Source: Phoenicimicrobium sp964438695 (GTDB lineage: Bacteria > Atribacterota > Phoenicimicrobiia > Phoenicimicrobiales > Phoenicimicrobiaceae). Taken from it: a stretch of 27,629 bases of DNA. Positions 6,540-15,526 of this stretch are shown here, in pieces. The translations under genes were made by a program, and so were the position numbers. The stretch lies in the NCBI GenBank assembly GCA_964438695.1, contig CAYTKP010000009.1, positions 1-27,629 of the forward strand. Reading direction: 5' to 3'. The first letter of the stretch is position 1. Every line of letters starts with the position of its first letter. The notes under the pieces are model-generated. The model worked only from the letters and a program-made list of their open reading frames with translations. It did not search any database and was not told the DNA's origin.

Positions 6540-9209
6540 ATGAAAAAAATAAGTAATAGTGATATCCCATCAGTATACAATCCTAAGGTGGTAGAAGAGA
6601 AATGGTATAGATTTTGGCTGGAAAAAGATTATTTTAAAGCAAAAAACCAATTTAATAAAGAAAAAAATTATTCTATAGTCATACCTCCCCCCAACGTTAC
6701 AGGTTCATTACATATTGGGCATGCTTTAAATAATACTTTACAAGATATATTGATTAGATGGAAAAAGATGCAGGGCTATAACACTCTTTGGTTACCAGGA
6801 ACTGACCATGCAGGAATTGCTACTCAAAATGTAGTGGAAAGAGAAATAGCTAAAGACGGGAAAAACAGATACGATTTGGGGAGAGAAGAATTCCTGGAAA
6901 GAGTATGGCAGTGGAAGGAAAAATACGGGAATAATATTATAAATCAATTGAAGAAATTAGGATTTTCTTGTGATTGGTCACGATTAAGATTTACTTTAGA
7001 TGAGGGGCTTTCCAAGGCTGTTAGAAGAGTATTTGTGCAATTATATAGAGAGGGCCTTATATATCGGGAAAATTATGTAATAAATTGGTGCCCTAGATGC
7101 CAGACAGCTTTAGCAGATATTGAAGTAGATTCAGTAGAAGAAGATTCTAATCTCTATTATATAGATTATCCTATTAAGGATTCTGAAGAGGTAATTTCAG
7201 TAGCCACTGTTCGCCCAGAAACAATGCTTGGTGATACAGCAGTAGCGGTTCATCCTGATGACAAAAGGTATAAAAAATATATTGGTAAAACTGCTATATT
7301 GCCTTTAGTGGGAAGAGAACTACCAATAATTGCTGATAATTATGTTGACCCAGAATTTGGCACCGGAGCAGTAAAGATAACTCCGGCTCATGATTTAAAT
7401 GATTTTGAATTAGGAAAACGTCATAAACTTCAAATAATCAATTTATTAAACGATGATGGAACTATGAACGAGCAAGCAGGGGAATATAAAGGTCTGAGTG
7501 TATTAGAATGTAGAGAAAAAGTGATAAAAGAGTTGAAAGAAAAAGGATATTTAAAGAAAATTGAAGATTATCAACATTCCATAGGCCATTGTTATAGATG
7601 TGGAACAATTATCGAACCATACCTTTCTAAACAATGGTTTGTAAAGATGAAGGAGCTTGCCCTACCGGCAATTTCAGCGGTTGAGGAAGGTAAAATTGAA
7701 TTTATACCTTCTCGTTGGGATAAGGTATATTATGAATGGATGAGAAATATTAAAGATTGGTGTATTTCACGTCAATTATGGTGGGGGCACCGTATCCCAG
7801 TCTGGTATTGCCAGGACTGTTTAGAATTAAATGTTGAGGAAAATAAGCCATCATTTTGCAAAAAATGTGGCAGTCATAATTTAGTACAAGATCCTGATGT
7901 TTTAGACACCTGGTTTAGTTCAGCTTTATGGCCTTTTTCCACTTTAGGATGGCCAGAAGAAACCGATGACTTAAAATGTTTTTACCCAACTTCAGTTTTA
8001 GTTACTGGTTTTGATATTATATTCTTTTGGGTAGCACGAATGATAATGATGGGTCTAAAATTTTGCGGAGAGGTACCCTTTAAAAAAGTTTATATAAATC
8101 CGTTGATTAGAGATGCAGAAGGGAAAAAAATGAGTAAATCAAAAGGAAATGTTATCGATCCTTTAACAATTGTCGAAGAATATGGATCTGATGCTTTGAG
8201 ATTTACTCTTGCCTCCCTAACTATTCAAGGAAATTATATCTGTTTATCTGAGGAAAGAATTAAGGGGTTCAGGAATTTTACTAATAAAATATGGAATGTA
8301 TCAAGATTTTCTATGATGAACCTTAAGGATTTTAGTATTGATAAAATAGAAAAAGATAAATTGAAAATGACCTTATCTGATAAATGGATAATTAGTCGGT
8401 TAAATAGAGCGATAAAAAAGACCAATGATTATCTTAATGAATTTAAGTTTGGAGAGGCTGCGAAAAATATTTATGAATTTAGTTGGAATGAATTTTGTGA
8501 CTGGTATATAGAATTTATTAAATCCAGGTTATATCAAGAAGAAGATAAGATTAGTAAAGAAACAGCTCAATATATCTTATGGGTAACTTTAGAAAATACT
8601 TTAAAACTTTTACATCCTTTTATGCCTTTTATAACTGAAGAAATTTGGCAAAAGATTCCCCACAAAGGAGAAAGTATTATTATTTCCTCTTGGCCTCAGT
8701 ATAATATAGAATCTGTAGACAAAGATGCAGAAGAGAAGATGAGTAAAATTATGGATATAATTAGAACGATTAGAAATATCAAATCAGATATGAATATTCC
8801 ATATAGTAAAAAAATAGATTTGTATTTGAATATTGCCCAAGATAATAATTTGTTGAAACTAATAAAGGATAATACCTATTATATAGAATCATTAGTCAAA
8901 ATAGAATCATTAAATATTGGAACAAATATAACAAAACCACCTTACTCAGCAACTGGAATTTTGGAAGGTATAGAAATATTTATTCCTTTGAAAGATATAA
9001 TTAATATTTCTGAAGAAATAACCCGTTTAGAGAAAAAATTACTTAAGGTAAAAAAAGAGTTAGATGTAGTATGCAGAAAACTAAATAATCAAGACTTTTT
9101 ATCCAAAGCACCAGTTGAAGTAATTGAGAAGGAGGAAGTGAAAGCAGATGAATTAAAGGATATTAAAGAAAGGCTCGAAAATCACCTAAAAACCTTAAAT
9201 AGTGAATAG
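6540..9209 (+). CDS. valS: Valine--tRNA ligase
   Basis: ValS charges tRNA-Val with valine and edits misactivated threonine. It is a class I synthetase of 889 residues, the normal length. HIGH is at residues 58-61 (in GSLHIGH) and KMSKS at 530-534. The CP1 editing domain lies between them. Cys pairs such as CPRC, CYRC, CQDC and CKKC suggest zinc-binding knuckles. The C-terminal part is the anticodon-binding domain followed by a coiled-coil tRNA-binding arm rich in Glu and Lys. The ATG at 6540 is chosen because AAGGAGG lies just upstream. An in-frame ATG at 6495 is inside the T-box terminator hairpin and would add 15 unrelated residues. Expression is controlled by the T-box leader. Confidence 0.98.
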   Translation: MKKISNSDIPSVYNPKVVEEKWYRFWLEKDYFKAKNQFNKEKNYSIVIPPPNVTGSLHIGHALNNTLQDILIRWKKMQGYNTLWLPGTDHAGIATQNVVEREIAKDGKNRYDLGREEFLERVWQWKEKYGNNIINQLKKLGFSCDWSRLRFTLDEGLSKAVRRVFVQLYREGLIYRENYVINWCPRCQTALADIEVDSVEEDSNLYYIDYPIKDSEEVISVATVRPETMLGDTAVAVHPDDKRYKKYIGKTAILPLVGRELPIIADNYVDPEFGTGAVKITPAHDLNDFELGKRHKLQIINLLNDDGTMNEQAGEYKGLSVLECREKVIKELKEKGYLKKIEDYQHSIGHCYRCGTIIEPYLSKQWFVKMKELALPAISAVEEGKIEFIPSRWDKVYYEWMRNIKDWCISRQLWWGHRIPVWYCQDCLELNVEENKPSFCKKCGSHNLVQDPDVLDTWFSSALWPFSTLGWPEETDDLKCFYPTSVLVTGFDIIFFWVARMIMMGLKFCGEVPFKKVYINPLIRDAEGKKMSKSKGNVIDPLTIVEEYGSDALRFTLASLTIQGNYICLSEERIKGFRNFTNKIWNVSRFSMMNLKDFSIDKIEKDKLKMTLSDKWIISRLNRAIKKTNDYLNEFKFGEAAKNIYEFSWNEFCDWYIEFIKSRLYQEEDKISKETAQYILWVTLENTLKLLHPFMPFITEEIWQKIPHKGESIIISSWPQYNIESVDKDAEEKMSKIMDIIRTIRNIKSDMNIPYSKKIDLYLNIAQDNNLLKLIKDNTYYIESLVKIESLNIGTNITKPPYSATGILEGIEIFIPLKDIINISEEITRLEKKLLKVKKELDVVCRKLNNQDFLSKAPVEVIEKEEVKADELKDIKERLENHLKTLNSE

Positions 9210-9224
9210 TCGTTAGTGAATAGT
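9200..9224 (+). repeat. 11-nt direct repeat spanning the valS stop
   Basis: TAGTGAATAGT occurs at 9200-9210 and again at 9214-9224, a 14-nt spacing. The first copy supplies the last two codons and the TAG stop of valS. No clear terminator follows; a weak AAGC/GCTT hairpin and a run of seven T lie near 9250-9276. Confidence 0.6.
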
Positions 9225-9345
9225 AATGTGCTCCGGTAAAAGAAAAGCAAAGATGCAGCTTGTCGTGTTTTTTTGTACTAAGCATTTACCTAACTAATTA
9301 ACCAATACTGACACATATTCACTTCTCTGTTTAAAAGAGGTAAAT

Positions 9346-10659
9346 ATGATGACTTATGCAGAAGCAATAGATTATATTTATAATTTAAACAAATATGGAA
9401 TAAAATTAGGTCTAAATAATATATCCTATTTACTTTTTCTTTTGGGTAACCCCCATAAAAAATTAAATATAATTCACATTGGAGGAACTAATGGAAAGGG
9501 ATCAACTGCTGCAATTGTTAGTTCAATACTTCAAGCCAGTGGTTTTAAAATTGGGCTTTACACTTCTCCTCATTTAGTAGATTTTACTGAAAGAATGAAA
9601 ATTAATTCGCAAAACATAAGCCAAAAAAAAATATGTGAATTATTAGAAAGGATTAAGCCTTATATTGAGGAAGTTTCTAACACTACAGGTTATAACCATC
9701 CTACTTTCTTTGAAGTAATTACCGCAATAGCTTTTCTTTATTTTTATGAAGAGAAAGTGGATTTTTTAGTTTTGGAAGTTGGATTGGGAGGAAGGTTAGA
9801 TGCTACCAATGTTTGTCAACCACTAATATCAGTTATTACCCGTATTGATTATGATCATATGGATAAATTAGGAAGTAGTTTAAAAGAAATTGCCAGAGAG
9901 AAAAGTGGAATTATTAAAACCGGAAAAACCGTAATTTCTTCATCTCAATATGAGGAAGCTTATAAGGAAATTAAAAAAATAGCTAATGAAAGAAATTCTC
10001 CCCTTTTTAGCATAGGCAAAGAGATAAATTATCAAATAAAAAAAACTGATATTACAGGTAGTATATTTGATTTAAAGGGAATTTATGGTGAGTATAAAGA
10101 TATGTATGTATCATTGGTAGGCAAACACCAGGTGGATAACGCCGCTACAGCTATTGCAACTATTGAAGCTCTTAGAACTAAAGGATTAAATATTCCAACA
10201 AAAGCAATAAGAGATGGCTTGGGAAAGGTAAGGTGGGAAGGAAGACTGGAAATTATCCAAAATGATCCTCTATTAGTCTTAGATGGGGCGCATAACCCCA
10301 ATGGGATCAAGATAGTTCGCCAAACTTTGGAAGAATTATTTTCTTATAATCGACTTATTTTAATATTAGCCATTTTCTCTGATAAAGATTATAAAAAGAT
10401 GGTTCAAGTTATATCGCCAATAGCTGATTTAATTATTACTACTAAAGCAAAAAATCCTCGAGCAACTCCTCCTCAGGTAATTGCTAAAGAAGCAGAGCAG
10501 TATATAAATAAAAATAAAATAATCGCTACTGAAAGTATACCCCAAGCCATAAACTGTGCTTTATTAAATTCTAAAAAAAATGATTTAATTTGCATAACTG
10601 GTTCACTATACACAGTAGGCGAAGCCAAGAGGTACTTTATAAATAAAAATCTAAAATAA
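9346..10659 (+). CDS. folC: Bifunctional folylpolyglutamate synthase / dihydrofolate synthase
   Basis: FolC adds glutamate to dihydropteroate and/or to folates, making and retaining the cofactor in the cytoplasm. It belongs to the Mur ligase fold. The ATP-binding loop GTNGKGST is at residues 47-54, followed by the family motifs SPHLVDFTERM, EVGLGGRLDATN (from about 144), DYDHMDKLG and LDGAHNPNG in the C-terminal domain. The 437-residue length is normal. Two consecutive ATGs (9346, 9349) are both usable; AGAGG lies about 7 nt upstream. It follows valS as in many Firmicutes. Sequence alone does not show whether both activities are kept. Confidence 0.95.
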   Translation: MMTYAEAIDYIYNLNKYGIKLGLNNISYLLFLLGNPHKKLNIIHIGGTNGKGSTAAIVSSILQASGFKIGLYTSPHLVDFTERMKINSQNISQKKICELLERIKPYIEEVSNTTGYNHPTFFEVITAIAFLYFYEEKVDFLVLEVGLGGRLDATNVCQPLISVITRIDYDHMDKLGSSLKEIAREKSGIIKTGKTVISSSQYEEAYKEIKKIANERNSPLFSIGKEINYQIKKTDITGSIFDLKGIYGEYKDMYVSLVGKHQVDNAATAIATIEALRTKGLNIPTKAIRDGLGKVRWEGRLEIIQNDPLLVLDGAHNPNGIKIVRQTLEELFSYNRLILILAIFSDKDYKKMVQVISPIADLIITTKAKNPRATPPQVIAKEAEQYINKNKIIATESIPQAINCALLNSKKNDLICITGSLYTVGEAKRYFINKNLK

Positions 10660-10698
10660 TATACTATACAAAAGAAGTAAAGAAGAGTGTAAATAATT

Positions 10699-11322
10699 AT
10701 GTTTAATCTTTCTGATCAGGAAAAGATTACGATAATTTTTTTATTAATAATTATAATAATAGTTTCTGGAGTAATTTTGTATAGAAATTTTAATGTTGAA
10801 GATGAATTTACTATAAACCCTTCGGAGAATTCAACAGAAAATAATTCTACAGTAAAAATAGAAGCTCCTCCAGTCATAATTCATATCGCTGGTGCGGTTA
10901 ATAATCCGGGTGTTTATCAGTTAAAATCTACAGATAGAATTATTGATGCAGTAAAAATTGCTGGAGGGGCAACAGAAGAAGCAAACTTAGACGCAGTTAA
11001 TTTAGCTTCACTTCTTAAAGATGGTCAAAAAATAATTATACCTTATAGAATTGTAGGAACTACTGAAGAAAACAATAGTGATAATTCATATAAAAATATT
11101 GATAGTATATATACTTCTTCGTATTCAGATAAAATAAATATTAATACCGCTAATTCTAACCTTCTGCAATCTTTGCCAGGGATTGGCCCAGTTCTTTCGG
11201 AAAGAATAGTAGAATATAGAGATAAAAATGGATTATTCAGCTCTATTGAGGATATAAGAGAGGTTTCAGGAATTGGAGAAAAAAAGTTTGAAGGAATTAA
11301 AGATCTAATTTGTGTCCAATAA
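10699..11322 (+). CDS. comEA: ComEA-like DNA-binding competence protein
   Basis: ComEA is a membrane-anchored protein that binds incoming double-stranded DNA and passes it to ComEC. The 207 residues comprise an N-terminal transmembrane anchor at about 10-28, a Ser/Asn/Thr/Glu-rich linker, an SLBB domain at about 58-116 (HIAGAVNNPGVY), a second flexible linker, and a C-terminal helix-hairpin-helix pair at about 145-205 with LPGIGP and VSGIGE. This order is the Gram-positive ComEA layout. It overlaps comEC directly, and the dCMP deaminase gene comEB found between them in Bacillus is absent. Confidence 0.93.
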   Translation: MFNLSDQEKITIIFLLIIIIIVSGVILYRNFNVEDEFTINPSENSTENNSTVKIEAPPVIIHIAGAVNNPGVYQLKSTDRIIDAVKIAGGATEEANLDAVNLASLLKDGQKIIIPYRIVGTTEENNSDNSYKNIDSIYTSSYSDKININTANSNLLQSLPGIGPVLSERIVEYRDKNGLFSSIEDIREVSGIGEKKFEGIKDLICVQ

Positions 11323-13706
11323 AAGATTTGTCTTCAAATAATCAATACAATAAAATCAGGCCTTTATTTTTAATTCTATTTTTATACATTATTGGGGCAG
11401 TCTTTGGGAAATTTATTTATTTTAATTTAATTTTTACATATATTGTTATAGTATTATTATTAATTATCACTTTTATAAGTTTTTTAAAGCAGTGGAGTAT
11501 AACCACTGCTTTATTATTTTTAATAATAATTCTAATTGGGATATTCAATTACAATCTAAATTCGAGGCCATCTGGCCATGAACATATAATTAATTTTGTT
11601 GAAGACAAAAAATTAATTATTTTTGGGACAATATTAGAAAAAGAATATTATCCTGAACAGGGGAAATATTCCCTTAAATTTAAAGTAAATCAAATTGAAA
11701 AAGAAGGGCAAAAGAGAAAGGTAAAGGGTATAACCTTAATCAATATATATACCGGTAATTGCCCTTATGAATATGGAGATGTGCTAAGAATTCAAGGAAG
11801 ATTGGTTAAGCCGATAGCTAAAAATAATTATGGGGAATTTGACTATGAATTATATTTAGCTCAAAGAAGAATTTTTACCTATAGCAATATATGGCAAGAT
11901 AAGGATATTCAAAAAATTGGAGAGGAAAGAATAAATCTATTAATATCTTTTTCTGTTTATGTGAGAAACAAAATAAAAGGTATAATAGGAAACCTTATTG
12001 ATTCTCCTTATGATTCTCTACTAATCAGTATGTTGTTAGGGGAAAAAACTTACCTTTCGCCAGAAGTAAAAGATGTTTTCATTGAATCAGGGATTATGCA
12101 TATATTAGCAATTTCTGGTTTACATATCGGGATAATTACCTTTGCTCTATTTGCTTTTTTTAATTTTCTTCATATTCCAAAAAGGATAAAAATAATTTCC
12201 ATAATAGTAATATTAATTATGTATGCCTCAATTACTGGATTTCGTCCTTCTGTAGTTCGAGCTTCTATTATGTTTTCTATATTAATAATAGGAAAATTAA
12301 TAAACAGAAAAGGTAATCTTTACACTTCTCTTTTCCTGGCAGCTTTGATAATTTTATTGATAAACCCTTTAACATTTTACAATGCTGGTTTTTTATTGTC
12401 TTTTGTAGTTACCTTTTTTGTAATATATCTATCTCCGATTTTTCAAGAATTATTTTTTAATATTGTGGAATGGATTAGAAAACCTTTATCAGTTTCAATG
12501 GCTGCTTGGTTAGGTATTTTCCCACTTTCTGCTTATTTTTTCTATAAAGTATCATTAATTGCTATTATTACTAATATAGTAATTGTTCCTCTGGCTACCA
12601 TAGCAGTGATATTAGGATTTATAACATTTTTTATGGGATTGATTAGTATTCCCTTAGCTAATTTAACGGCAAATATTAATTATTATGTTCTAATATTAAT
12701 TACTTCATTAGCTAAATTATTTTCCTCTTTACCTTTTTCATATATACATATTGCACAACCTTCAATTATATCTATTTTTTTATATTATTCATTGATATTT
12801 CTTGTCATAGAAATATCTTATCGTAAAATATTTTCGGCAAAATTAAAAATTAAATTTATAATTTTAACATTATCTGCGGTATTGATTGTTATTATAGTTC
12901 AAATATTTTACCCCTTAGATAATCTTAAAGTGAATTTCATAAATGTAGGTGAAGGAGATTGTATCCTAATTGAAACACCTAAAAAATCTAATATTCTAAT
13001 AGATGGAGGAGGGACACCCCAAGGCTCTTTTGATGTAGGAAATAAAATTGTAATACCATATTTAAGGAGAAAAGGAATAGACAAAATTAATCTTCTGATA
13101 TTAACTCATCCCCACTTAGACCATTTAGAGGGATTATTGCCTATACTAAGGGAATTTAAAGTTGATATGGTTTTAGATAGTGGATTAACTTGTGATATAC
13201 CAGAATATAATGAATTTATTTCACTGATTAAAAATAAAAATATACCCTATCATCAGGCTAAAGCCGATGATAATTTTATTTTTGGCAAAAATTTAGAGTT
13301 ACTTTTACTTAATCCCTTAAATAATTATGATTGTTATGATGAATCAGATTTTAATAATGCTTCGATTGTGGTAAAATTATTCTATAAAAATTCAAAATTT
13401 CTTTTTACTGGAGATATCGAAGAAGAAGCCGAAAAAAGAATGTTAATCTGGCAAAATATTTTAAAGAGTGATATCTTAAAAGTTGCCCATCATGGAAGTT
13501 TAAGTTCTACCAGCTTAGAATTTTTAAATGAAGTTGACCCTATTATTGCAGTTATCTCTGTTGGTAAAAATAATTTTGGACATCCTTCTCCGAAAATTAT
13601 TGAAAGATTGCAAGGTAAAAATATTAGAATATATCGTACAGATGAGAATGGTACAATAATTATAAGAACTGATGGTAGAAAATATTTTGTAAAAACATTA
13701 AGGTGA
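11310..13706 (+). CDS. comEC: ComEC/Rec2 DNA-uptake channel protein
   Basis: ComEC is the inner-membrane channel that takes up single-stranded DNA. The 798 residues have all three family parts: a membrane and OB-fold-like N-terminal region (about 20-200), the multi-spanning Competence domain (about 235-500) with AISGLHIG at 267-274, and a C-terminal metallo-beta-lactamase-like domain (about 540-795). The last has THPHLDH (599-605), FTGD (699-702) and HHGS (727-730), so metal ligands are intact and nuclease activity is plausible. The start is uncertain: TTG at 11310 overlaps comEA by 13 nt with AAGGA some 15 nt upstream; TTG at 11328 is an alternative without a clear ribosome binding site. Confidence 0.95.
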   Translation: MCPIKDLSSNNQYNKIRPLFLILFLYIIGAVFGKFIYFNLIFTYIVIVLLLIITFISFLKQWSITTALLFLIIILIGIFNYNLNSRPSGHEHIINFVEDKKLIIFGTILEKEYYPEQGKYSLKFKVNQIEKEGQKRKVKGITLINIYTGNCPYEYGDVLRIQGRLVKPIAKNNYGEFDYELYLAQRRIFTYSNIWQDKDIQKIGEERINLLISFSVYVRNKIKGIIGNLIDSPYDSLLISMLLGEKTYLSPEVKDVFIESGIMHILAISGLHIGIITFALFAFFNFLHIPKRIKIISIIVILIMYASITGFRPSVVRASIMFSILIIGKLINRKGNLYTSLFLAALIILLINPLTFYNAGFLLSFVVTFFVIYLSPIFQELFFNIVEWIRKPLSVSMAAWLGIFPLSAYFFYKVSLIAIITNIVIVPLATIAVILGFITFFMGLISIPLANLTANINYYVLILITSLAKLFSSLPFSYIHIAQPSIISIFLYYSLIFLVIEISYRKIFSAKLKIKFIILTLSAVLIVIIVQIFYPLDNLKVNFINVGEGDCILIETPKKSNILIDGGGTPQGSFDVGNKIVIPYLRRKGIDKINLLILTHPHLDHLEGLLPILREFKVDMVLDSGLTCDIPEYNEFISLIKNKNIPYHQAKADDNFIFGKNLELLLLNPLNNYDCYDESDFNNASIVVKLFYKNSKFLFTGDIEEEAEKRMLIWQNILKSDILKVAHHGSLSSTSLEFLNEVDPIIAVISVGKNNFGHPSPKIIERLQGKNIRIYRTDENGTIIIRTDGRKYFVKTLR

Positions 13707-13710
13707 AAAA

Positions 13711-14781
13711 ATGAACCAGGAAAATTATTTAGATTACGAAAGAATATTAAATCATGTGAAAAAAGAAAATGTTCGTCCTATTTATTTATTTTTCGGAAGT
13801 GAAAATTATTTGAAAGAAAATATTTTAAATAAATTCAAAAATAAACTAATTAATTCCAACCAAAGAGAACTAAATTATAAAGTATTTTACGGTAATAAAA
13901 ACTCAATTAGTGAAATAATAAATGAGTTGCAAACAATTCCCTTTATATCTAAATATAAGTTAGTAGTAATAAAAGAGGCAGAAAAAATTACGCAAAAAGA
14001 TGAAGTGAAATTGATAAATTATTTTAATCACTTTAAGTTGAATAATAATTTTTCGGTCCTATTGATAATATATAAAGAAAATACTCCAGATAAAGAAATA
14101 GTTAAAGCAGTTAAAAGAATAGGTTTAATAGTAAATTTTAATATCCCAAACAAAACTAAATTAATTCAATGGATAAAGGCTAAATTCCGTCAGAATAATA
14201 AAGAAATTACTCCAGAAGCGTTATTTTATTTACAATCTTTGGTTAGTTTTGAATTAAGTTATCTTTTTAATGAAATAGAAAAAATAGATATTTATACCAG
14301 AGATAAAAAGATAATAGAAAAAGAAGATATTATTACTGCTATAGGTGGTACAGAATCTGTCAATATATTTAAAGTTTTAGATTCTTTAGGTCAGAAAAGG
14401 GCAAATAGTGCCATAGATGGATTAGTGAGATTAGATAACGGTAATCTTCATTCTTTATCCATACTTGCAATGATTTACCGACAAATAAGACTTATATTAC
14501 GTACAAAATTATTACTTCTAAGTGGAGCTAATTTTAATCAAATAAAAAAAGAACTAAAATTACCTTCGTTTATTGTGGAAAAAATAGAAAAACAATCAAA
14601 AAAATATACCATTAAAGAACTTTGCCGAGCTTATAAATTATTGAATATCGCAGATTTAGAATTAAAAGATAGCCAGAAAAATTCACAAATTATTTTGGAA
14701 GAATTGGTTATGAACATTATAAATCAAGCTTACAATAAGAACGAATCAGGTAAACCTGATTCCTATAACAATAAATTATAA
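13711..14781 (+). CDS. holA: DNA polymerase III subunit delta
   Basis: The delta subunit is the wrench of the clamp loader that opens the sliding clamp during replication. The 356-residue length fits. The N-terminal motif YLFFGSENYLKE (25-36) is the degenerate P-loop region typical of HolA, followed by a Walker B-like acidic area and the C-terminal collar domain. It starts 4 nt after the comEC stop with AAGGTG overlapping that stop. The comEC-holA-rpsT order, with rpsT reversed, is well known in Firmicutes and supports the call. Confidence 0.93.
   Translation: MNQENYLDYERILNHVKKENVRPIYLFFGSENYLKENILNKFKNKLINSNQRELNYKVFYGNKNSISEIINELQTIPFISKYKLVVIKEAEKITQKDEVKLINYFNHFKLNNNFSVLLIIYKENTPDKEIVKAVKRIGLIVNFNIPNKTKLIQWIKAKFRQNNKEITPEALFYLQSLVSFELSYLFNEIEKIDIYTRDKKIIEKEDIITAIGGTESVNIFKVLDSLGQKRANSAIDGLVRLDNGNLHSLSILAMIYRQIRLILRTKLLLLSGANFNQIKKELKLPSFIVEKIEKQSKKYTIKELCRAYKLLNIADLELKDSQKNSQIILEELVMNIINQAYNKNESGKPDSYNNKL
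14743..14762 (+). other. Hairpin in the last codons of holA
   Basis: GAATCAGG and CCTGATTC form an 8-bp perfect stem around TAAA, within the final holA codons and ahead of the convergent rpsT gene. No T run follows on either strand, so an intrinsic terminator is not supported. It may stabilise the mRNA end or block converging transcription. Confidence 0.4.
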
Positions 14782-14921
14782 AACGGTAGGATAAGTGCCC
14801 TCGTCTGTCATCGTTTAAGAATATTAAATGTAGAAATATGATATATAATATATACACATAAATGTAATATTTTCTGTTCACGATTACCCATTCTTGCGGG
14901 CATAGATGCAGTTTTAAGTTT

Positions 14922-15362
14922 TTAGTTTGCTTTAATTTCTGTTTTTGCCTTTACAGATACAGATTTTTCATCTTTTTCGGTCTTGGTTTTTTTCGTAATC
15001 TTTTTAGTTACTTTCTTTTTAGTTTCTTTAGTTATTTTTTTAGCTATTGTTTTTTTGCCAACTTTTACCGTTTCTTCGGTTTCTGTTATTTGTCCAGGTT
15101 TTATCAAGGCCGTTAATTTTTTAGCCAATCTCGATTTTTTGCGAGAAGCGGTCCCTTTAAGTAGAATACCTTTATTAACAGCTTTATCTAAGATTGAAAC
15201 TGAATCTTTAAAATATTTAATAACATCGTTTTTATTTTTTTCTTCTAAGGCTTGATCGAATTTTTTAATATTAGTCTTTATTTTGGATTTATATGCAATA
15301 TTTCTTAAATGACTTTTTTCAGCTGTTTTTACTCTTTTTATTGCAGATTTTATTCTGGGCAT
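14922..15362 (-). CDS. rpsT: Small ribosomal subunit protein bS20 with a long lysine-rich C-terminal tail
   Basis: S20 is a primary 16S rRNA-binding protein of the small subunit. Residues 1-87 are an ordinary S20 beginning MPRIKSAIKRVKTAEK and including GILLKGTASRKKSRLAKK (65-82). Residues 88-146 are extra. About one third of this tail is lysine, mixed with Thr, Val and Glu in KKITKK/KKVTKK-like units, resembling the basic tails of histone-like proteins. Typical S20 is 80-95 residues. The ATG has an AAGGATG ribosome binding site and its own promoter. It is the only minus-strand gene here, convergent with holA and divergent from murJ. Confidence 0.95.
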   Translation of the reverse strand: MPRIKSAIKRVKTAEKSHLRNIAYKSKIKTNIKKFDQALEEKNKNDVIKYFKDSVSILDKAVNKGILLKGTASRKKSRLAKKLTALIKPGQITETEETVKVGKKTIAKKITKETKKKVTKKITKKTKTEKDEKSVSVKAKTEIKAN

Positions 15363-15398
15363 AATAACATCCTTTCGTTAATTTTATTTACTTGGTAA

Positions 15399-15427
15399 AT
15401 TTTAACATTATTTTATAATAAAAGCAA
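15399..15427 (-). promoter_or_regulatory. Promoter of rpsT (extended -10)
   Basis: Read on the minus strand, TTGCTT (plus 15422-15427) lies 17 nt before TAAAAT (plus 15399-15404), and the -10 is preceded by TGT, giving an extended -10. Transcription would start about 30 nt before the rpsT ATG, leaving room for its AAGGATG ribosome binding site. Confidence 0.7.
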
Positions 15428-15454
15428 GTCTAATCAGTATCGATACTATATCAC

Positions 15455-15512
15455 TATACACGCTAAACACTGTATGCTATACTTTATCATATACAGGATA
15501 TATTGGATATGA
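15455..15512 (+). repeat. Degenerate 7-nt repeat upstream of murJ
   Basis: This relates to the array before clpX. CGCTAAAC-A-CTGTA-T-GCTAT at 15461-15480 matches 2441-2460 at 18 of 20 positions. From 15464 the sequence reads in heptamers (TAAACAC, TGTATGC, TATACTT, TATCATA, TACAGGA, TATATTG, GATATGA) up to the murJ ribosome binding site. Any start codon at 15503 or 15509 would be made from repeat sequence. Confidence 0.65.
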
Positions 15513-15526
15513 AGAAAAGGGGATTG

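Noticed and set aside
14983..15255. A 90-codon plus-strand frame antisense to rpsT
   Set aside because: It is the hydrophobic mirror of lysine-rich S20 codons, with no ribosome binding site.
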